DNA of 14,610 bases from an uncultured Oscillospiraceae bacterium (GTDB lineage Bacteria; Bacillota; Clostridia; Oscillospirales; Oscillospiraceae), in NCBI GenBank assembly GCA_900752445.1, contig CAADVN010000208.1:1-14610 (forward strand). The letters run 5' to 3'. Each line of letters begins with the position of its first letter. The stretch's first letter is position 1. A program made the translations under genes and the position numbers. Shown in pieces: positions 7,080 to 14,063 of the stretch. The notes beneath the pieces are model-generated. The model saw nothing but the letters and a program-made list of their open reading frames with translations, was not told the DNA's origin and made no database searches.

Positions 7080-7949
7080 ATGCACCATACCAAGACTGTC
7101 AAGGACTATCTCTGGGAGTACTTTCTGATAATCATCGGCTCAATGCTGTATGCCGCGGGCCTGCGCTTTTTCTTCTACCCGAACGACATCATAGCCGGCG
7201 GCGTCACGGGCATCGCGATGATCATCAACTACCTGACGGACGCGCCGGTGGGCGTCATGAACCTCGTCATCAATATCCCGCTGTTCATCTGGGCCTGGAA
7301 GGGCTTCGGGCTGAAGTTCATCATCGGCTCCTTTGCGGCGACGGTGCTGTCCTCGGTGCTGGTGGACCTCTATGCCTACTTCGGCATCGTGGCGACGGAG
7401 AACATGCTGCTGGCGGCCATCTACGGCGGCGTGCTCAACGGACTGGGCCTGGGCCTCGTGTACCGGGCGGGCGACACGACGGGCGGCATCGACATCGTGG
7501 CCAAGTTCGTGCGCAGGAAGTACCCCTACATGAACTTCGGCACGATAATCCTCATCCTGGACATCATCATATACGCAGCCTTCGCCGTCATCTTCAACGA
7601 ATTCGAGGCCGCCATGTATGCGCTCATCGCCATGTTCGTCGTGACGCGGGTCATCGACCTCGTGCTCTATGGCATGGGCACCTCGAAGGTCTGCTACATC
7701 ATAAGCGACGAGAGCGACAAGCTCAAGAAGGCCATCACAGCGACCCTGGGCCGGGGCGTCACGCTGCTCAAGGGCGAGGGCGCGTATACCGGCAAGGCCA
7801 AGAACGTCATCCTCTGCATCATCAAGAAGCAGCAGATCATGGATGTGCGGCGCATAATCAAGTCCATAGATACCCACGCGTTCCTGATAGTGACCGAGGC
7901 CAAGGACGTCTACGGCAACGGCTTCGGCGACATATCCGACGAGAGCTGA
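7080..7949 (+). CDS. YitT family membrane protein (DUF161 plus DUF2179)
   Basis: The 289-residue product has about five or six hydrophobic helices in its first 200 residues, then a soluble domain. The signature FFYPNDIIAGGVTGIA near the N-terminus and YRAGDTTGGIDIVAKF mid-protein mark the YitT/DUF161 family. The C-terminal portion (about 205-289; SDESDKLKKAI... TGKAKNVILCII... DTHAFLIVTEAKDVYG) matches DUF2179. Family members are bacterial inner-membrane proteins of unsettled function, sometimes suggested to be transporters. The ATG is served by GGAGGA (7068-7073), which overlaps the 3' end of the topoisomerase A gene, with 2 bases between genes, so this is the fourth gene of the operon. No functional link to DNA topology is evident beyond co-transcription. 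Confidence 0.93.
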   Translation: MHHTKTVKDYLWEYFLIIIGSMLYAAGLRFFFYPNDIIAGGVTGIAMIINYLTDAPVGVMNLVINIPLFIWAWKGFGLKFIIGSFAATVLSSVLVDLYAYFGIVATENMLLAAIYGGVLNGLGLGLVYRAGDTTGGIDIVAKFVRRKYPYMNFGTIILILDIIIYAAFAVIFNEFEAAMYALIAMFVVTRVIDLVLYGMGTSKVCYIISDESDKLKKAITATLGRGVTLLKGEGAYTGKAKNVILCIIKKQQIMDVRRIIKSIDTHAFLIVTEAKDVYGNGFGDISDES

Positions 7950-7962
7950 GAAAGGAGAAAAC

Positions 7963-8559
7963 ATGGACATCGAAAAACTGAAAAAGAGCCTTGAGGGCCA
8001 CGGCTTCACGTTCAAATACTTTGAGACGGGCGCCGAGGCGGCAGACTATCTTGCGGAGCAGATGGCCGGCAAGACGGTAGGCATCGGCGGCAGCAAGACC
8101 GTGGAGGCCATAGGCCTGTACGAGAAGCTCGAGGGCAGGGCTGCGGACACGGCCTGGCATTGGAAGACAGAGCCGAACGAGGCGCGGGCCAGGGCCGCGA
8201 AGGCGCAGGTGTACGTCTCGAGCGCGAACGGTATCGCCGAGACGGGTGAGATAATAAATATCGACGGCGCTGGCAACCGCGTGGCCTCGAATCTCTACGG
8301 GCACGAGAAGGTCTATATCGTCGCGGGCGTGAACAAGGTGTGTCCGGACGTTGAGGCCGCCTTCTGGCGCGCGAGGAACGTCGCCGCGCCGAAGAACGCG
8401 CGCAGGTTCGGCAAGAACACGCCCTGCGTGACGGGCGAGCTCAGGTGCTACGACTGCCGCAGCCCGGAGCGCATCTGCCGCGGCGTGTCCATGCTCATGG
8501 AGCCCATGATGGGCATGCCTATAGAGGTCGTCATCATAAACGAGGAGCTCGGCTACTGA
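7963..8559 (+). CDS. LUD-domain protein (LutC/YkgG-like, DUF162), lone copy
   Basis: The 198-residue product fits the LUD family, whose LutC and LutB members take part in L-lactate oxidation. Family marks are TVGIGGSKTVEAIG, SSANGIAETGEI followed by NIDGAGNRVA, and HEKVYIVAGVNKV with a following run ending AAPKNARRF. A compact Cys set near the C-terminus (Cys155, Cys162, Cys165, Cys172 in a CVTGELRCYDCRSPERIC segment) could bind metal; similar Cys spacing occurs in stand-alone clostridial LUD proteins. No lutA or lutB gene or lactate permease is in view, so a lactate role is an annotation by family only. AAGGAG (7952-7957) gives a clear start 13 bases after the yitT-like stop. Start and context make it the fifth operon gene. 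Confidence 0.9.
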   Translation: MDIEKLKKSLEGHGFTFKYFETGAEAADYLAEQMAGKTVGIGGSKTVEAIGLYEKLEGRAADTAWHWKTEPNEARARAAKAQVYVSSANGIAETGEIINIDGAGNRVASNLYGHEKVYIVAGVNKVCPDVEAAFWRARNVAAPKNARRFGKNTPCVTGELRCYDCRSPERICRGVSMLMEPMMGMPIEVVIINEELGY

Positions 8560-8581
8560 GCTGAGGGAAGGAGGCGCGGCT

Positions 8582-9808
8582 GTGAAGAAGCTGCTGGCGT
8601 TTATAGTGCTGTGCGCGGCGCTGGGAGCGGCGCTGAGCGGCTGCGCCTCGGTCTTCGACAAGGTGTATGTTTCGGTCACGACCTTCCCGGAGAGCACGAC
8701 GAGCCCCGCTTCTGGCGGGGCCACGGCCGTGCGGAACTATCTCGACCTCAAACTGGCCATAAACAGCCTTGTCACCGCCCATGCGGAGAGCGGGACGCTG
8801 GATTTCAGCAACTACAACAGCGCAGCCATCAGCGACGACCTGGCCGCGGCGACGAAGGAGGTCAGCACTGAGACGGCGCTGGGCGCATATGCGGTGGACT
8901 ACATCTCCTATGACCTCGACAGGATAGCCGGCTATTATGAGGCGGAGGTCTATGTCTACTACCGCCGCACGGCGGAGGAGGTGGAGGCCATTGTGAGCGA
9001 GAGCACGGTGTCCGGCCTGCGCGAGGCGATAAAGGCCGCGCTGGAGGGCCTGGAGACGGAGCTGGTGGTCATGGTCAGCGCCTCGGGCGCGAGCGAGGAC
9101 GAGGTCGCGGACTATGTGACGGAGGCATATTATGCCAGCCCGCTCTCCTGCGTGGTGAGGCCGAGGACGGAGGTCGTGATGTACTCGGGCGGCGGCCTGC
9201 AGCGGATATATGAGATAGGGCTGGACTACGGCTTTGAGACGGCGGCGCTGGAGGAGATGAAGCCCGCGCTGGAGTCGGAGCTTGCGGAGCTGACCGCGAG
9301 GGTGAGTTCGCAGAGCGAGCCGCACCGCGCGCTCCAGGCGGCGACGGTGCTGATGGAGCAGTGCGCGCACGATGAGGCGGTGGGCTCCTCGATCTGGGCG
9401 GCGATACACGGCGGCGCGGCGAACAGCGAGGGCATGGCTGTGGCCTACAAGGCGCTGTGCGACGCGCTGGGGCTCGAATGCATGGTGGTGACGGGCCGGC
9501 TGGACAGGGCGGAGCACTACTGGAACATCCTCACGCTCGAGAGCGAGAGCTACCACGTGGACGTGAGCATGGCGCGCGAGCAGGGCTTTGCGGGCACCTT
9601 TCTCATAAGCGACGCGGAGATGTGGGGCCGCTATTGGTGGGACAATGAGGACTATCCCCAGTGCGAGGGCAGCCTGAGCTACAATGCGCTCGTGGAGGAG
9701 CCCGGGCCCGAGGAGACGCCGGGCACGAGCCCGAACCCGGAGACCAGCCCGGCTCCGGAGACTACGCCCGCGCCGGAGACTTCGCCGGAAATTACGGAAA
9801 GCCCTTGA
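8582..9808 (+). CDS. Lipoprotein with transglutaminase-like domain lacking the usual catalytic Cys
   Basis: The 408-residue product starts at GTG with AAGGAGG 7 bases upstream. A lipoprotein signal peptide ends at lipobox LSGC (Cys21), predicting an anchored surface protein. Residues about 45-240 form an unassigned region that is helix-rich in its second half. Residues about 245-330 resemble the transglutaminase-like core: SSIWAAIHGGAANSEGMAVA, then GLECMVVTG, EHYWNILTL (His312) and YHVDVSM (Asp327). The family's G-x-C-x-G nucleophile is here N-S-E-G, so Ser282 (codon 9425-9427) replaces Cys while His and Asp remain. Classical activity is therefore unlikely. Two shifted Cys residues (293, 300) lie downstream. 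A Pro/Thr/Glu/Ser-rich tail (374-408) ends the protein. It is the last gene of the cluster, and its stop lies inside the tRNA promoter's -35 box. Confidence 0.85.
   Translation: MKKLLAFIVLCAALGAALSGCASVFDKVYVSVTTFPESTTSPASGGATAVRNYLDLKLAINSLVTAHAESGTLDFSNYNSAAISDDLAAATKEVSTETALGAYAVDYISYDLDRIAGYYEAEVYVYYRRTAEEVEAIVSESTVSGLREAIKAALEGLETELVVMVSASGASEDEVADYVTEAYYASPLSCVVRPRTEVVMYSGGGLQRIYEIGLDYGFETAALEEMKPALESELAELTARVSSQSEPHRALQAATVLMEQCAHDEAVGSSIWAAIHGGAANSEGMAVAYKALCDALGLECMVVTGRLDRAEHYWNILTLESESYHVDVSMAREQGFAGTFLISDAEMWGRYWWDNEDYPQCEGSLSYNALVEEPGPEETPGTSPNPETSPAPETTPAPETSPEITESP
9701..9805 (+). repeat. Degenerate Pro/Thr/Glu/Ser-rich tandem repeat in the lipoprotein C-terminus
   Basis: The 35 terminal codons encode repeats of the kind PETSP-AP-ETTP-AP-ETSP, a low-complexity, probably disordered surface tail. 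Confidence 0.8.
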
Positions 9809-9832
9809 CAAATCCATAAAACGTGCTAAAAT
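9805..9832 (+). promoter_or_regulatory. Strong sigma-A promoter of tRNA-Gly
   Basis: A perfect -35 TTGACA (9805-9810), 16-base spacer, -10 TAAAAT (9827-9832; 5 of 6) and an extended TGC just before the -10. The expected start is about 9839-9841, a few bases before the tRNA. The -35 box contains the TGA stop (9806-9808) of the lipoprotein gene. Confidence 0.88.
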
Positions 9833-9843
9833 AACACAGGTTT

Positions 9844-9919
9844 GCGGGCATAGCTCATCCGGTAGAGCGCCACCTTGCCAAGGTGGAGGTAGCGAGTTCG
9901 AGCCTCGTTGCCCGCTCCA
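9844..9919 (+). tRNA. tRNA-Gly (anticodon GCC)
   Basis: A complete 76-nt cloverleaf with the CCA encoded. The acceptor GCGGGCA (9844-9850) pairs with TGCCCGC (9909-9915), followed by discriminator T and CCA 9917-9919. The D stem is GCTC/GAGC. The anticodon stem CCACC/GGTGG encloses TTGCCAA with anticodon GCC at 9877-9879, reading GGC and GGT. The T arm has loop TTCGAGC. The U73 discriminator is normal for bacterial tRNA-Gly. Confidence 0.97.
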
Positions 9920-9949
9920 GGCCATCTCAGGCATTCGCCTGAGATGGCC
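9920..9949. other. Perfect 13-bp hairpin abutting the tRNA 3' end
   Basis: GGCCATCTCAGGC (9920-9932), loop ATTC, and its exact complement (9937-9949) begin at the base right after the tRNA CCA. No T run follows, so it is not a standard terminator. It would form the 5' part of the tRNA trailer. Confidence 0.85.
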
Positions 9950-9967
9950 CATAGACATGTATTATTT

Positions 9968-9993
9968 AGCACGCTTAGCGGCGTGCTGTTTTT
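9968..9993 (+). terminator. Rho-independent terminator between tRNA-Gly and the FAD dehydrogenase gene
   Basis: AGCACGC (9968-9974), loop TTAGCG, GCGTGCT (9981-9987), then GTTTTT and a T-rich stretch. It ends only 7 bases before the ribosome site of the next gene. Confidence 0.8.
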
Positions 9994-10012
9994 GTGTTTG
10001 GAGGTTATTTTG

Positions 10013-11407
10013 ATGAATGCAGACGTAGTCATCGTGGGCGCGGGGCCTGCGGGCATCTTCACGGCGCTGGAGATGCTGAGGAAGGGAAGCAAGAAGAAGA
10101 TAGTCATGGTCGAGAAGGGCCGCATGCTCGAAAAGCGCAGCTGCCCGAAGGCCAAAACGGGCGTCTGCATGAACTGCCGGCCGAGCTGCCACATCACCAC
10201 GGGCTTTTCGGGCGCGGGCGCGTTTTCGGACGGCAAGCTGTCGCTGGCCTGCGAGGTTGGCGGCGACCTGCCCATGCTCATAGGCGAGCGCCTGGCGCAG
10301 GAGACCATAGACTATGCGGACAGCATCTACCTAGAGTTCGGCGCGGACGAGCACATCGAGGGCGTCGGCAACGACGAGAAGGTGCGGAAGATCCGCGCCC
10401 GGGCCATCAAGGCCGGCCTGAAGCTCGTGGACTGCCCCATCCGGCACATGGGCACGGAGAAGGCGCACGACGTCTACCTCGGCATCGAGCACTACCTCAT
10501 GGACAACGGGGTTGAGATGTACTTCGATACCGAGTGCCGCGACCTCATCATGGAGGGCGACGTCTGCCGCGGCGTCTACCTCTCGGACGGAAAAAAGGAG
10601 TTCGAGATAAGGGCTGAGCACACCGTCGTGGCGACGGGCCGGCGCGGCGCCGACTGGCTGGAGAAGATCTGCTCCGAGCACGGGGTCGAGCACCAGCCGA
10701 GCACGGTCGACATCGGCGTGAGGGTCGAGGTTCGCAACGAGATCATGGAGGAGATAAACGACGTTCTCTACGAGTCGAAGCTCATCGGCTACCCCGCGCC
10801 CTTCAAGAACAAGGTGCGCACCTTCTGCCAGAACCCCGGCGGCGTGGTGAGCCAGGAGAATTACGACAACGACCTCGCGGTGGTGAACGGCCACGCCTTC
10901 AAGGGTGCGGAGCTCAAGAGCCCGAACACGAACGTCGCCATCCTCTGCTCGCACAATTTCTCGGTGCCTTTCAACCAGCCCATCGCCTACGCGCAGAAGG
11001 TGGGCGAGCTGACGAACATGCTGGCCAACGGCCACATCCTGGTGCAGCGCTTCGGCGACATCCTGGACGGCAAGCGCACCTGGGACAAGGAGCTCGGCCG
11101 CTCGAACGTGAAGCCGACGCTGGTGGACGCCGTGGCGGGCGATATCACGGCGGCGATGCCCTACCGGGCGATGATAAACATCATCAACTTCATAAAGGCG
11201 ATGGACGAGGTCGTGCCGGGCTTTGCGTCGTATGAGACGCTGCTCTACTCGCCCGAGCTCAAGTTCTATTCGAACAAGGTGAAGATGGACACGAGCTTCA
11301 ACACGAACGTCCCGGGCCTGCACGCCCTGGGCGACTCGTCCGGCTGGACGCGCGGGCTGATGATGGCCTCGGCCATGGGCGTGCTCATGGGCCGCGAGCT
11401 GGCCTGA
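10013..11407 (+). CDS. FAD-dependent dehydrogenase of the COG2509 type, physiological substrate unknown
   Basis: The 464-residue cytosolic flavoprotein opens with DVVIVGAGPAGIF, a Rossmann FAD-binding G-x-G-x-x-G. The C-terminal FAD segment is ALGDSSGWTRGLMMASAMG. A Cys cluster lies just after the first strand pair: Cys44, Cys52, Cys55 and Cys59 (C-x7-C-x2-C-x3-C), followed by GFSGAGAFSDGKL, both typical of this uncharacterised family. The Cys could bind iron-sulfur or zinc, or be redox active. ATG 10013 is chosen because GGAGG (10000-10004) lies 8 bases upstream and FAD-binding homology begins at residue 4; the same frame extends upstream into the tRNA but has no support there. The gene begins 19 bases after a terminator and is followed by its own terminator, so it forms a single-gene unit. 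Confidence 0.92.
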   Translation: MNADVVIVGAGPAGIFTALEMLRKGSKKKIVMVEKGRMLEKRSCPKAKTGVCMNCRPSCHITTGFSGAGAFSDGKLSLACEVGGDLPMLIGERLAQETIDYADSIYLEFGADEHIEGVGNDEKVRKIRARAIKAGLKLVDCPIRHMGTEKAHDVYLGIEHYLMDNGVEMYFDTECRDLIMEGDVCRGVYLSDGKKEFEIRAEHTVVATGRRGADWLEKICSEHGVEHQPSTVDIGVRVEVRNEIMEEINDVLYESKLIGYPAPFKNKVRTFCQNPGGVVSQENYDNDLAVVNGHAFKGAELKSPNTNVAILCSHNFSVPFNQPIAYAQKVGELTNMLANGHILVQRFGDILDGKRTWDKELGRSNVKPTLVDAVAGDITAAMPYRAMINIINFIKAMDEVVPGFASYETLLYSPELKFYSNKVKMDTSFNTNVPGLHALGDSSGWTRGLMMASAMGVLMGRELA

Positions 11408-11421
11408 ACCAGGCGATATTT

Positions 11422-11455
11422 AAAAGAGGGGACCCTCGCGGGTCTCCTCTTTTTT
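11422..11455 (+). terminator. Rho-independent terminator of the FAD dehydrogenase gene
   Basis: A 14-bp stem, 11422-11435 with 11440-11453, contains one G-U pair and loop TCGC. It runs into six T residues (11450-11455) 14 bases after the stop. Confidence 0.92.
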
Positions 11456-11477
11456 GCGCTCTGTGTATGTCGAGGGG

Positions 11478-11614
11478 AAAAAGGCGCCCCTGCGCAAGGG
11501 GAGCTGTCAGCGAAGCTGACTGAGGGGTCGCCGTTGACCGGGCCGGGTGGTGGACCGCGATCCCTCCGGCACGGCTTCGCCGTGCCACCTCCCTTTGCGC
11601 AAGGGAGGCTTTTT
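11478..11614. repeat. 137-bp imperfect palindromic repeat element with terminator-like ends
   Basis: The two ends are related inverted copies of about 55 bp. The left starts AAAAAGGCG and holds hairpins CCCCT/AGGGG (11487-11501) and GTCAGC/GCTGAC (11506-11520). The right holds GGCACGGC/GCCGTGCC (11568-11586) and CCTCCCTT/AAGGGAGG (11588-11608), ending CTTTTT. Both share TGCGCAA and GCGAAGC cores. Each outer hairpin faces outward with a T run, so the unit should terminate transcription in both directions. It resembles dispersed non-coding repeats I recall from gut Clostridia; copy number cannot be seen here. It fills most of the gap between the convergent genes. Confidence 0.75.
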
Positions 11615-11632
11615 GGCTGTTAAACATATTTT

Positions 11633-13972
11633 TCAGCGCTGTTCGTTTACGTAGGTCGTGACGCGGTCCTGGATGAGCGCCGCGGCGTCGGCCGCGCTCT
11701 TGCCGCCCTCGAAGAAGGCGGCGCTTTCCTCGGCTATCATGCCCATTATCGTCTCGTCATATCTCATGGAATACTTCACCGAGGCTATGAGCTCGCGCAG
11801 GGCCTGGGCCTCCTCCTCGGTCATGGCGTAGATATCCACATAGAGGGCGTCCCAGCTCCAGCCGCTCACCGGCTCCTCGACCTGCTCGCCGGTCTCCGGG
11901 TCGGTGGTGTAGTGCTTCTCCATGGCGGCGGCCTCGGCGGCGTCATAGGCCGCGCGGTTCAGGGGATAGCCGAAGATGCCGCCGCCGTCGGTGTCGTAGC
12001 TCTCCTCGAGCAGCAGCGTGCGCACGAAGGACCAGGCCGCGTCCACGTCCTTGCAGGATGCGCTGATGCTCAGGCTGCCGTACATGGGCTCGGCCATGTT
12101 GCCCGCCTGGTCAGCCGAGGGATAGCCCTTGAAGGCCAGCTTCCCGCCGAACATCGCCTCGTAGAGCTGGTATTCCTGAAAATCCGCCACGCGGAAAGTG
12201 GCCAGCAGCTGCTTGCCCGAGGCCACGAGCGCGGGCGTGCCGCCGCCTGAACCGCCGCCTTCAGGCAGCACGGCGCAGAACTCGAGCAGCTCCACAAAGT
12301 CCTCGCTGTCAAAGCTGCACTCGCCCGTCTCCCAGTCCACGTACCGGCCCAGGTTCAGCGTCAGCATCTGCTGGAGCATGCTCTGACGGCTCATACTGGC
12401 GTCGAGCACATACTGTATCTCCGGCTGGTTCTCTATGACAGAGCGCATCTCCTCGAGCGTCCAGCCTGTCTCCGGCCCCACTACATCCGCGTTGCCCACG
12501 AGGCTCATTATGCGGAAGCTCGGGGTTATGGTATAGAGCTTGCCGTCCGTGGCGAAGGCGTCCAAAATATTCTCGAAGAAGCTCTCGCGCGAGAGCTCGG
12601 GGTCGGAGTCAATGAGCTCATACATGTCATAGAGCAGGCCGCGCGCGCCGTACTGCGCTATGGGCAGGCCGTCCGAGGCGAAGAGGTCGGGCACGTTGCC
12701 GCTGAGTATCTCGACGTTCAGCTTCGTCAGGCCCGCAGAGTAGTCGTCCTCCGTGACGTACTGCGCGTAGTCCGCGACCTCTATCCTCACGCCGCTGTTC
12801 GAGCGGTTGAAGTCGAGCACCGCGCGCCTTATCTCCTCGCTCAGGTAGAAGCAGGCGAGGCGCAGCACGGTGGTCTCGGGCAGCTCGGTGGCGTCCACCA
12901 GCTTCAGCCGCGCGAGCTGGGCGCTGCCGTCGTCGTTGTCGTAGAACAGGCAGTTTATGCAGCCCTCAGCGTCGATGAACATGGCCTGCAGGTCGTTCTC
13001 GTCGAGGCCGCAGTTTATGAGCGAGGCCAGCTGCTCCGGCTCGCCGCCCTCGGGCCGCACGCCCCAGATGCAGGAGCTGTCCACATAGCACACGCAGTAG
13101 GCCCCGCCGCCGTCGTGCAGGTCGTAGGCGCTCATGGGCAGCTCTATGTCCTCGCCGAAGCCGGGCGTTTCAAAGTCGAAGCAGCGCAGGACGCTGCCGC
13201 CCATCGTGTCCGCCCGGAGACCTGCGCGCCCGTCGGGCATGAGTATCGGTTCGCCGTACCAGCCGTCCAGCAGCTGGCTGTATCTGACCTCGCCGTCCGG
13301 GCCCAGCAGGACGAGGGCGCCCTGGCTGTAGACCAGCAGCAGGCTGCCGTCCGGGCCGGCAGCCGCGTTTTCAATAAGCGGCCCGCTGCCCGTGCCGCTC
13401 TGCCCGCCCAAGAGCCTCAGGGCCTCGTCCGCCGCCGCCGTCAGGTCAACGGCGCCCAGCTCCGCGCCCGTGCCGTCCAGACGGCGCGCGCGGCTCTCGT
13501 AGACGTATTCCGCGTATTGGTACTTCTCCTCGTCCGTGCCGGCGAAGCCCTCGGGCAGGTCGAACTTCACGCCCCTTGCGGTCTCAAACACCAGCAGCCC
13601 GCCCTCGGGCAGGGGGCAGAGGGCGGAGACCCTGACGTAGCTCTCCGCATAGCCCTCGAGCGCCGCCGAGGGCTCGTAAGCCTCGAGCTTTTTGAACACG
13701 CCCGTCGCCGGGTCGGCGGACCAGAGCGTGCAGGTCGAGCTGCCGCCCTCGTCGTATTCCTCGGTGGAGAAGTAAAACCTCGTCCCGTCGCCGGCGGTCT
13801 CGCTCATATAGCCCGTGTCCAGCTCGCCCTTGAACTCGGAGACCCAGGCCTTGCCGTCCTCTGTCAGCAGAGGCCCGCCCGTCTCCTGCGCGTCCGGCTG
13901 CTGGCCGCAGCCTGCAAAGAGCGTCAGCGCGAACGCCGCCGCCAGTGCGAGCGCCGTCTTCCTCTTTTCCAT
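11633..13972 (-). CDS. Lipoprotein: propeller-like N-terminal half fused to an extracellular solute-binding domain
   Basis: The 779-residue product is about twice the usual solute-binding protein length. A lipoprotein signal peptide ends at LFAGC (Cys22). Residues about 40-360 contain repeated short strands with PEGGLLVFE, PDGSLLLVY, PDGRAGLRA and AEGCINCLFYD elements, suggesting a beta-propeller-like sensor. From about 367 (TVLRLACFYLSEEI) the sequence fits family 1 extracellular solute-binding proteins, with DLFASDGLPIAQYGARGLLYD, GKLYTITPSF and KDVDAAWSFVRTLL. The ligand is likely a carbohydrate, by family only. Such fusions are common in Clostridia. No ABC permease or ATPase gene is adjacent, so it may serve a remote transporter or act as a sensor. 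ATG 13972 has a G-rich ribosome site; transcription probably ends in the 11478-11614 repeat. Confidence 0.85.
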   Translation of the reverse strand: MEKRKTALALAAAFALTLFAGCGQQPDAQETGGPLLTEDGKAWVSEFKGELDTGYMSETAGDGTRFYFSTEEYDEGGSSTCTLWSADPATGVFKKLEAYEPSAALEGYAESYVRVSALCPLPEGGLLVFETARGVKFDLPEGFAGTDEEKYQYAEYVYESRARRLDGTGAELGAVDLTAAADEALRLLGGQSGTGSGPLIENAAAGPDGSLLLVYSQGALVLLGPDGEVRYSQLLDGWYGEPILMPDGRAGLRADTMGGSVLRCFDFETPGFGEDIELPMSAYDLHDGGGAYCVCYVDSSCIWGVRPEGGEPEQLASLINCGLDENDLQAMFIDAEGCINCLFYDNDDGSAQLARLKLVDATELPETTVLRLACFYLSEEIRRAVLDFNRSNSGVRIEVADYAQYVTEDDYSAGLTKLNVEILSGNVPDLFASDGLPIAQYGARGLLYDMYELIDSDPELSRESFFENILDAFATDGKLYTITPSFRIMSLVGNADVVGPETGWTLEEMRSVIENQPEIQYVLDASMSRQSMLQQMLTLNLGRYVDWETGECSFDSEDFVELLEFCAVLPEGGGSGGGTPALVASGKQLLATFRVADFQEYQLYEAMFGGKLAFKGYPSADQAGNMAEPMYGSLSISASCKDVDAAWSFVRTLLLEESYDTDGGGIFGYPLNRAAYDAAEAAAMEKHYTTDPETGEQVEEPVSGWSWDALYVDIYAMTEEEAQALRELIASVKYSMRYDETIMGMIAEESAAFFEGGKSAADAAALIQDRVTTYVNEQR

Positions 13973-14001
13973 TTCCGCACCCCCAGACTGTATTCACCGC
14001 G

Positions 14002-14030
14002 AATATAACACGCCCCGCCGCACGGAGCAA
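14002..14030 (-). promoter_or_regulatory. Promoter of the solute-binding lipoprotein gene
   Basis: Read on the minus strand: -35-like TTGCTC (14025-14030; 3 of 6), a 17-base spacer and -10 TATATT (14002-14007; 5 of 6), with an extended TGT just before the -10. The start would be near 13995, leaving a short leader. Confidence 0.6.
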
Positions 14031-14063
14031 CGGAGCGCGCTTTGATATTTCCTTAAGCTTTGT

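Noticed and set aside
9844..9993. tRNA-Gly as an attachment site for an integrated element
   Set aside because: No integrase gene and no repeated copy of the tRNA 3' end noticed in the window.
9908..10012. Upstream extension of the FAD dehydrogenase frame into the tRNA
   Set aside because: It would overlap the tRNA and a terminator, whereas the ATG at 10013 has an ideal ribosome site and fits the family N-terminus.
13115..14008. A 297-codon plus-strand frame opposite the solute-binding gene
   Set aside because: Antisense shadow of a well-supported gene with signal peptide and domain matches; no ribosome site or recognisable domain.
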